Positions 5,551 to 8,782 of a stretch of 8,782 bases of DNA are shown here, piece after piece (within the stretch, counting starts at the first letter, position 1; the number at the start of each line of letters is the position of its first letter). Position numbers and translations under genes: made by a program. Origin of the DNA: Hyphomicrobiales bacterium (GTDB lineage Bacteria; Pseudomonadota; Alphaproteobacteria; Rhizobiales; Xanthobacteraceae); the NCBI GenBank assembly GCA_026400425.1, contig JAPLPC010000441.1:1-8782 (forward strand). Direction: 5' to 3'. Under the pieces are notes generated by a model, which ran no database searches, was not told the origin of the DNA, and worked only from the letters and a program-made list of their open reading frames with translations.

Positions 5551-7605
5551 ATGAACAGGACGATCTTTTCTCTCCCCGCTGACAGCACCTACAAGACCGC
5601 CGGCGGGCTGACCGTCACGCGGCATGCGGAGATGTTCACCGGCGGCACCGCGCTCGACGATCTGATCTCCCGGCTCGATCATCACCGCGGTGTGGTGCTG
5701 TCTTCGGGCACCACGGTGCCCGGCCGTTATGAGAGCTTCGATCTCGGCTTCTCGGATCCGCCGCTGCTCCTGGAAACCACCGGCACGGAATTCGATATCA
5801 CGGCGCTCAACAAGCGCGGCCAGGTTCTGATCGCTTTCATCGCCGAGACACTGAGCGATCCCTGTATCGTCATGGACGCGCGCACGATGGGCAGGCTCAA
5901 AGGCCATATCGTGCGGGGCGAGGCGCCGGTGGAGGAAGACCAGCGCACCCGCCGCGCCAGTGTGATGTCGCTGATCCGCGATCTCGTCGCGCAACTGTTC
6001 TCGTCCGCCGACCCCATGCTCGGCCTGTTCGGCGCCTTCGCCTATGACCTCGTGTTCCAGGTCGAGGACCTCAAGCAAAAGCGCGCGCGCGAGGCGGATC
6101 AGCGCGATATCGTGCTCTACGTCCCCGATTGCCTACTGGCCTATGATCGCGCCACCGGCCGTGGCGTGGTGCTGACTTACGACTTTGCTTTCAAGGAACG
6201 TTCGACCGAAGGGCTGCCACGCGAGACGCCCGAGAGCGGCTACAAAAAATCACAGCGCCAAGGCTTTGCCGATCACGCGCCCGGCGAATATCAACAGACC
6301 GTCGAGAAAGCCCGCGCTGCTTTCGCACGCGGTGATCTGTTCGAAGCCGTGCCCGGCCAGTTGTTCGCCGAACCCTGCGATCGTTCGCCGGCGGAAGTGT
6401 TCCAGCGCCTCTGCATCATTAATCCGTCGCCCTATGGCGCGCTGATGAATCTCGGCGACGGCGAATTCCTTGTCTCCGCGTCGCCGGAAATGTTCGTGCG
6501 CTCCGATGGCCGCCGGGTCGAGACCTGTCCGATCTCCGGCACGATCGCCCGCGGTGTCGATGCCATCGGCGATGCCGAACAGATCCGCCAACTGCTGAAT
6601 TCGGAGAAGGATGAATTCGAGCTCAACATGTGCACCGACGTCGATCGTAACGACAAGGCGCGCGTCTGTGTCCCCGGCACCATCAAGGTGCTCGCCCGCC
6701 GCCAGATCGAGACTTACTCGAAACTCTTCCACACGGTCGATCATGTGGAGGGCATGCTGCGCCCGGGCTTCGACGCGCTCGATGCATTTCTCACCCATGC
6801 CTGGGCCGTCACCGTCACCGGCGCGCCGAAATTGTGGGCGATGCAGTTCGTCGAGGACAATGAGCGCTCGTCGCGGCGCTGGTATGCCGGCGCCATCGGT
6901 GTGGTCGGTTTCGACGGCACCATCAATACCGGCATCACCATCCGCACCATCCGCATGAAGGACGGCCTTGCCGAAGTCCGCGTCGGCGCAACATTGCTGT
7001 TCGACTCGGACCCGGTGGCCGAGGAGAAGGAATGTCAGACCAAGGCCGCGGCGCTGTTTCAGGCACTGCGCGGCGATGCGCCGAAGAAGCTATCGGCCTT
7101 CGCGCCGGATGCGCGCGGCTCCGGCAAGAAGGTGCTGCTGATCGATCACGAGGACAGTTTCGTCCATATGCTGGCGGACTATTTCCGCCAAGTCGGCGCC
7201 GACGTGCGCGTGGTCAGGCATGCTGGTGCTTTCGCCCGGTCCCGGTCGTCCCGCCGATTTCGGCATCTCGAAGACCATCGACACCGCGCTGGCCAAAAGC
7301 CTTCCGGTGTTCGGCGTCTGCCTTGGCGTGCAGGCCATCGGCGAGTATTTCGGCGGCCGGCTCGGGCAGTTGGCGCAGCCCGCGCATGGCCGTCCGTCGC
7401 GGGTGCAGGTCAAGGGAGGCCAATTGATGCATGGCCTGCCCAACGAGGTCACCATCGGCCGCTATCACTCGCTGTTCGTCGAAATGAGCGACATGCCGGA
7501 GACGCTGACGGTCACGGCCTCCACCGAGGACGGCGTCGCCATGGCCATCGAGCACACCGCGCTGCCGGAAGGCGTCCTGACAAGCGCCGTGAATTGCGAG
7601 CGTGA
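5551..7605 (+). pseudogene. trpE(G): Anthranilate synthase trpE(G) fusion: TrpE half intact, amidotransferase half broken
   Basis: The gene should make anthranilate from chorismate and glutamine, the first step of tryptophan synthesis. The TrpE half (about 1-515) looks complete, with SPEMF (311-315), CPISGTIARG (326-335), FELNMCTDVDRND (356-368), TVTGAPK (421-427) and YAGAIG (445-450). The amidotransferase half starts at KKVLLIDHEDSF (526-537) and reads correctly to VVRHA (554-558). It then leaves the family frame near 7222, and the last 126 residues, to TGA 7603-7605, are nonsense. The family frame resumes at 7223 as LVLSPGPG, so roughly 14 residues plus a frame unit are missing. The start is supported by AGAGGA at 5541-5546, 4 bases before the ATG. 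If the sequence is right, the TrpE half could still act with ammonia in place of glutamine, as free TrpE does in other bacteria. The intact trp leader and attenuator precede it. Confidence 0.85.
7220..7577 (+). pseudogene. trpE(G): Displaced glutamine amidotransferase (TrpG) part of trpE(G)
   Basis: This frame carries the rest of the TrpG half: LVLSPGPGRP, then FGVCLGVQ with the catalytic Cys (codon at 7319-7321), and RYHSLF. Family similarity stops at LPEGV (about 7576). The next part should hold the catalytic His-x-Glu of the HPES motif and about 25-30 more residues; it is absent. The frame stays open without meaning to 7825, running through a palindromic repeat and into apt. The ATG at 7220 is a by-product of the junction, not a natural start, and no ribosome site precedes it. 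With no HPE, glutamine hydrolysis would fail even if the frame were repaired. Confidence 0.8.
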
Positions 7606-7659
7606 CGAAGCGATCCTGCTTTGCTTGTGGCATCCGGATTGCTTCGCTACGGTCGCAAT
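7593..7659. repeat. Imperfect palindromic repeat at the broken end of trpE(G)
   Basis: Two 24-base arms (7593-7616 and 7636-7659) are inverted copies matching at 20 of 24 positions, with a 19-base centre. The left arm begins attgcgagcgtgacg and the right arm ends ggtcgcaat, of the same kind as the degenerate copy at 4004-4078. It can form a long hairpin. It lies where the trpG end should be, 33 bases before apt, and provides the TGA that ends the shifted trpE(G) frame. Confidence 0.75.
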
Positions 7660-7691
7660 GACGGCTGCAAACCACCGACACAGAGATCCTG

Positions 7692-8237
7692 ATGACCCCC
7701 GAACTCGCTCACGACCTCAAGGCTTCCGTCCGCACCATTCCAGATTATCCGAAGCCCGGGATCCTGTTTCGCGACATCACCACCTTGCTGGGCGACGCCC
7801 GCTCGTTCCGCCGCGCGGTGGATGAGCTGGTGCAGCCCTGGGCCGGGCTGAAGATCGACAAGGTCGCCGGCATGGAAGCCCGCGGCTTCATCATCGGCGG
7901 CGCGGTGGCGCATCAATTGTCGGCCGGATTCGTGCCGATCCGTAAAAAAGGCAAGCTGCCGCACACCAAGGTGACGATCGCCTATTCGCTGGAATATGGC
8001 ATCGACGAAATGGAAGTGCACGCCGACGCCATCAAGCCCGGCGAGCGCGTGATCCTGGTGGATGATCTCATCGCCACCGGCGGCACCGCCGAAGGCGCGG
8101 TAAAACTGATGCGCCAGATCGGCGCCGATGTCGTCGCCGCCTGTTTCATCATCGATCTGCCGGATCTCGGCGGGGCCGCCAAACTGCGCGCCATGGATGT
8201 GCCGGTGCGAACGCTGATGACGTTCGAGGGGCATTGA
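7692..8237 (+). CDS. apt: Adenine phosphoribosyltransferase
   Basis: The 181-residue cytoplasmic enzyme converts adenine and PRPP to AMP and pyrophosphate in purine salvage. The length fits the family. Diagnostic motifs are PGILFRDIT (22-30), MEARGF (61-66), RKKGKLP (84-90), YSLEYG (98-103) and the PRPP-binding loop VILVDDLIATGGTA (120-133). The protein looks intact. The ATG at 7692 gives the usual N-terminus; only a weak GAGA-type ribosome site (7682-7685) precedes it. The palindromic repeat ends 32 bases upstream. The stop codon is 3 bases from that of the convergent gene on the right, with no terminator visible between them. Confidence 0.95.
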   Translation: MTPELAHDLKASVRTIPDYPKPGILFRDITTLLGDARSFRRAVDELVQPWAGLKIDKVAGMEARGFIIGGAVAHQLSAGFVPIRKKGKLPHTKVTIAYSLEYGIDEMEVHADAIKPGERVILVDDLIATGGTAEGAVKLMRQIGADVVAACFIIDLPDLGGAAKLRAMDVPVRTLMTFEGH

Positions 8238-8240
8238 GCT

Positions 8241-8782
8241 TCACATCAACAGCAGGCTGAGCTCGATCTGCCGGAACGCGAAATAGTTCGTGCGAATCCA
8301 TTGATGCAACTCGGTCGATGAATCCTGCTCCGACCGGAGATAGCCGGTGAACGAGAAATTCAGCCGGTCGATATAGGTCTTGAGGAACGGCGGCAACGCT
8401 GCCATATGCAACATCTTGCCTTGGCCTAGCGCCGGCGGGATTTCACCGCGCAGCACCTGTTCGTTGTCGATCACATAAAGTGCGCGCTGCGGATATTGCT
8501 GCTGCAGCGTCTCATAGGCGCGCAGCGATGCGCGATCGCTGTCGCCCATGAACAGCACGATCGGCGCCACGCCGCGCCGCGCGGCTTCCTTGGCAAAGCC
8601 GATCTCGGCCGTCATGCGGAAGAATTCGTCGAAGGCGTGATAGCCGAGGTCGATCACCTTGGCGATCTCGTCATGAACGATCAGCCGGTCCATCAGCGCC
8701 ATTTTGCCGAATGTATCGTCGATATCGGCGGTCTCGGTGAGACCCGGCAGGAAGTCGAGCAGGGACGGTTCTTTCAGGCTGA
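8241..8782 (-). CDS. Unrecognised protein, possibly a ParA/MinD-like P-loop NTPase; 5' end outside the window
   Basis: The minus-strand frame is open from the window edge to TGA at 8243-8241, giving at least 179 residues with the N-terminus missing. I do not know the exact family. Visible features are AKVIDLGYHAFDEFF, which resembles a Walker B strand (VIDLG) and the following switch, VAPIVLFMGDSD, another core strand, and ALYVIDNEQV, which resembles the nucleotide-base strand seen in ParA/MinD-like ATPases. The Walker A region would lie upstream, outside the window. The C-terminus ends FRQIELSLLLM. An internal ATG at 8702 is not a good start: no ribosome site is seen and coding continues upstream. 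The gene is convergent with apt. Confidence 0.6.
   Translation of the reverse strand, partial: SLKEPSLLDFLPGLTETADIDDTFGKMALMDRLIVHDEIAKVIDLGYHAFDEFFRMTAEIGFAKEAARRGVAPIVLFMGDSDRASLRAYETLQQQYPQRALYVIDNEQVLRGEIPPALGQGKMLHMAALPPFLKTYIDRLNFSFTGYLRSEQDSSTELHQWIRTNYFAFRQIELSLLLM

Noticed and set aside
7220..7825. A separate, functional glutamine amidotransferase gene of 201 codons
   Set aside because: The ATG is created at the deletion junction. The product lacks the N-terminal strand and the HPE motif, and its last 80 or so codons read through a repeat and into apt out of frame.
1..8782. CRISPR array, tRNA, rRNA, transposase or phage genes
   Set aside because: No regularly spaced repeats, cloverleaf-like sequence or mobile-element protein motifs were seen on either strand.

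Overview
The window (about 62% GC by eye) looks like an alphaproteobacterium of the Bradyrhizobium / Rhodopseudomonas / Nitrobacter group. The reasons are the fbcF-fbcH type cytochrome bc1 locus, in which cytochrome b and c1 derive from one fused gene, the trpE(G) fusion preceded by a short trp leader peptide, and the imperfect palindromic repeats built on 'attgcgagcg...gaagcaatcc'. The assignment rests on recognised protein families and gene order, not on a database search.

Layout: a PepSY-type membrane protein runs leftward off the window (1-690, minus). A gap of about 600 bases follows, with a possible Irr-type iron operator (776-792) and interleaved inverted repeats. Next come the Rieske protein gene (1294-1821), cytochrome b (1884-2978) and cytochrome c1 (3008-3937), closed by a strong terminator (3960-3982). 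A short spacer carries a degenerate palindromic repeat and a large hairpin. A dienelactone hydrolase-family gene (4172-4861) overlaps a GNAT acetyltransferase gene (4858-5337) by 4 bases. The trp control region comes next: promoter, a 15-residue leader peptide with two adjacent Trp codons, and attenuator hairpins. It precedes trpE(G) (from 5551). apt (7692-8237) follows, convergent with a partial unrecognised gene (8241-8782, minus).

The notable feature is a set of lesions in normally conserved genes. The b-c1 fusion loses frame inside transmembrane helix G of cytochrome b, about 19 bases shorter than the family expects. trpE(G) loses frame near the start of its glutamine amidotransferase half. 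The 3' end of that half, which should carry the catalytic His-Pro-Glu, is absent, and a palindromic repeat stands in its place. The trp leader, the attenuator and the TrpE half look intact. The lesions may be real gene decay or may be sequence/assembly errors; the window alone cannot decide.

I see no CRISPR array, transposase, rRNA or tRNA, and no evidence of a wholly new multi-gene system. The most interesting items are the lesions, the leaderless-looking trpL attenuator and the candidate iron operator.
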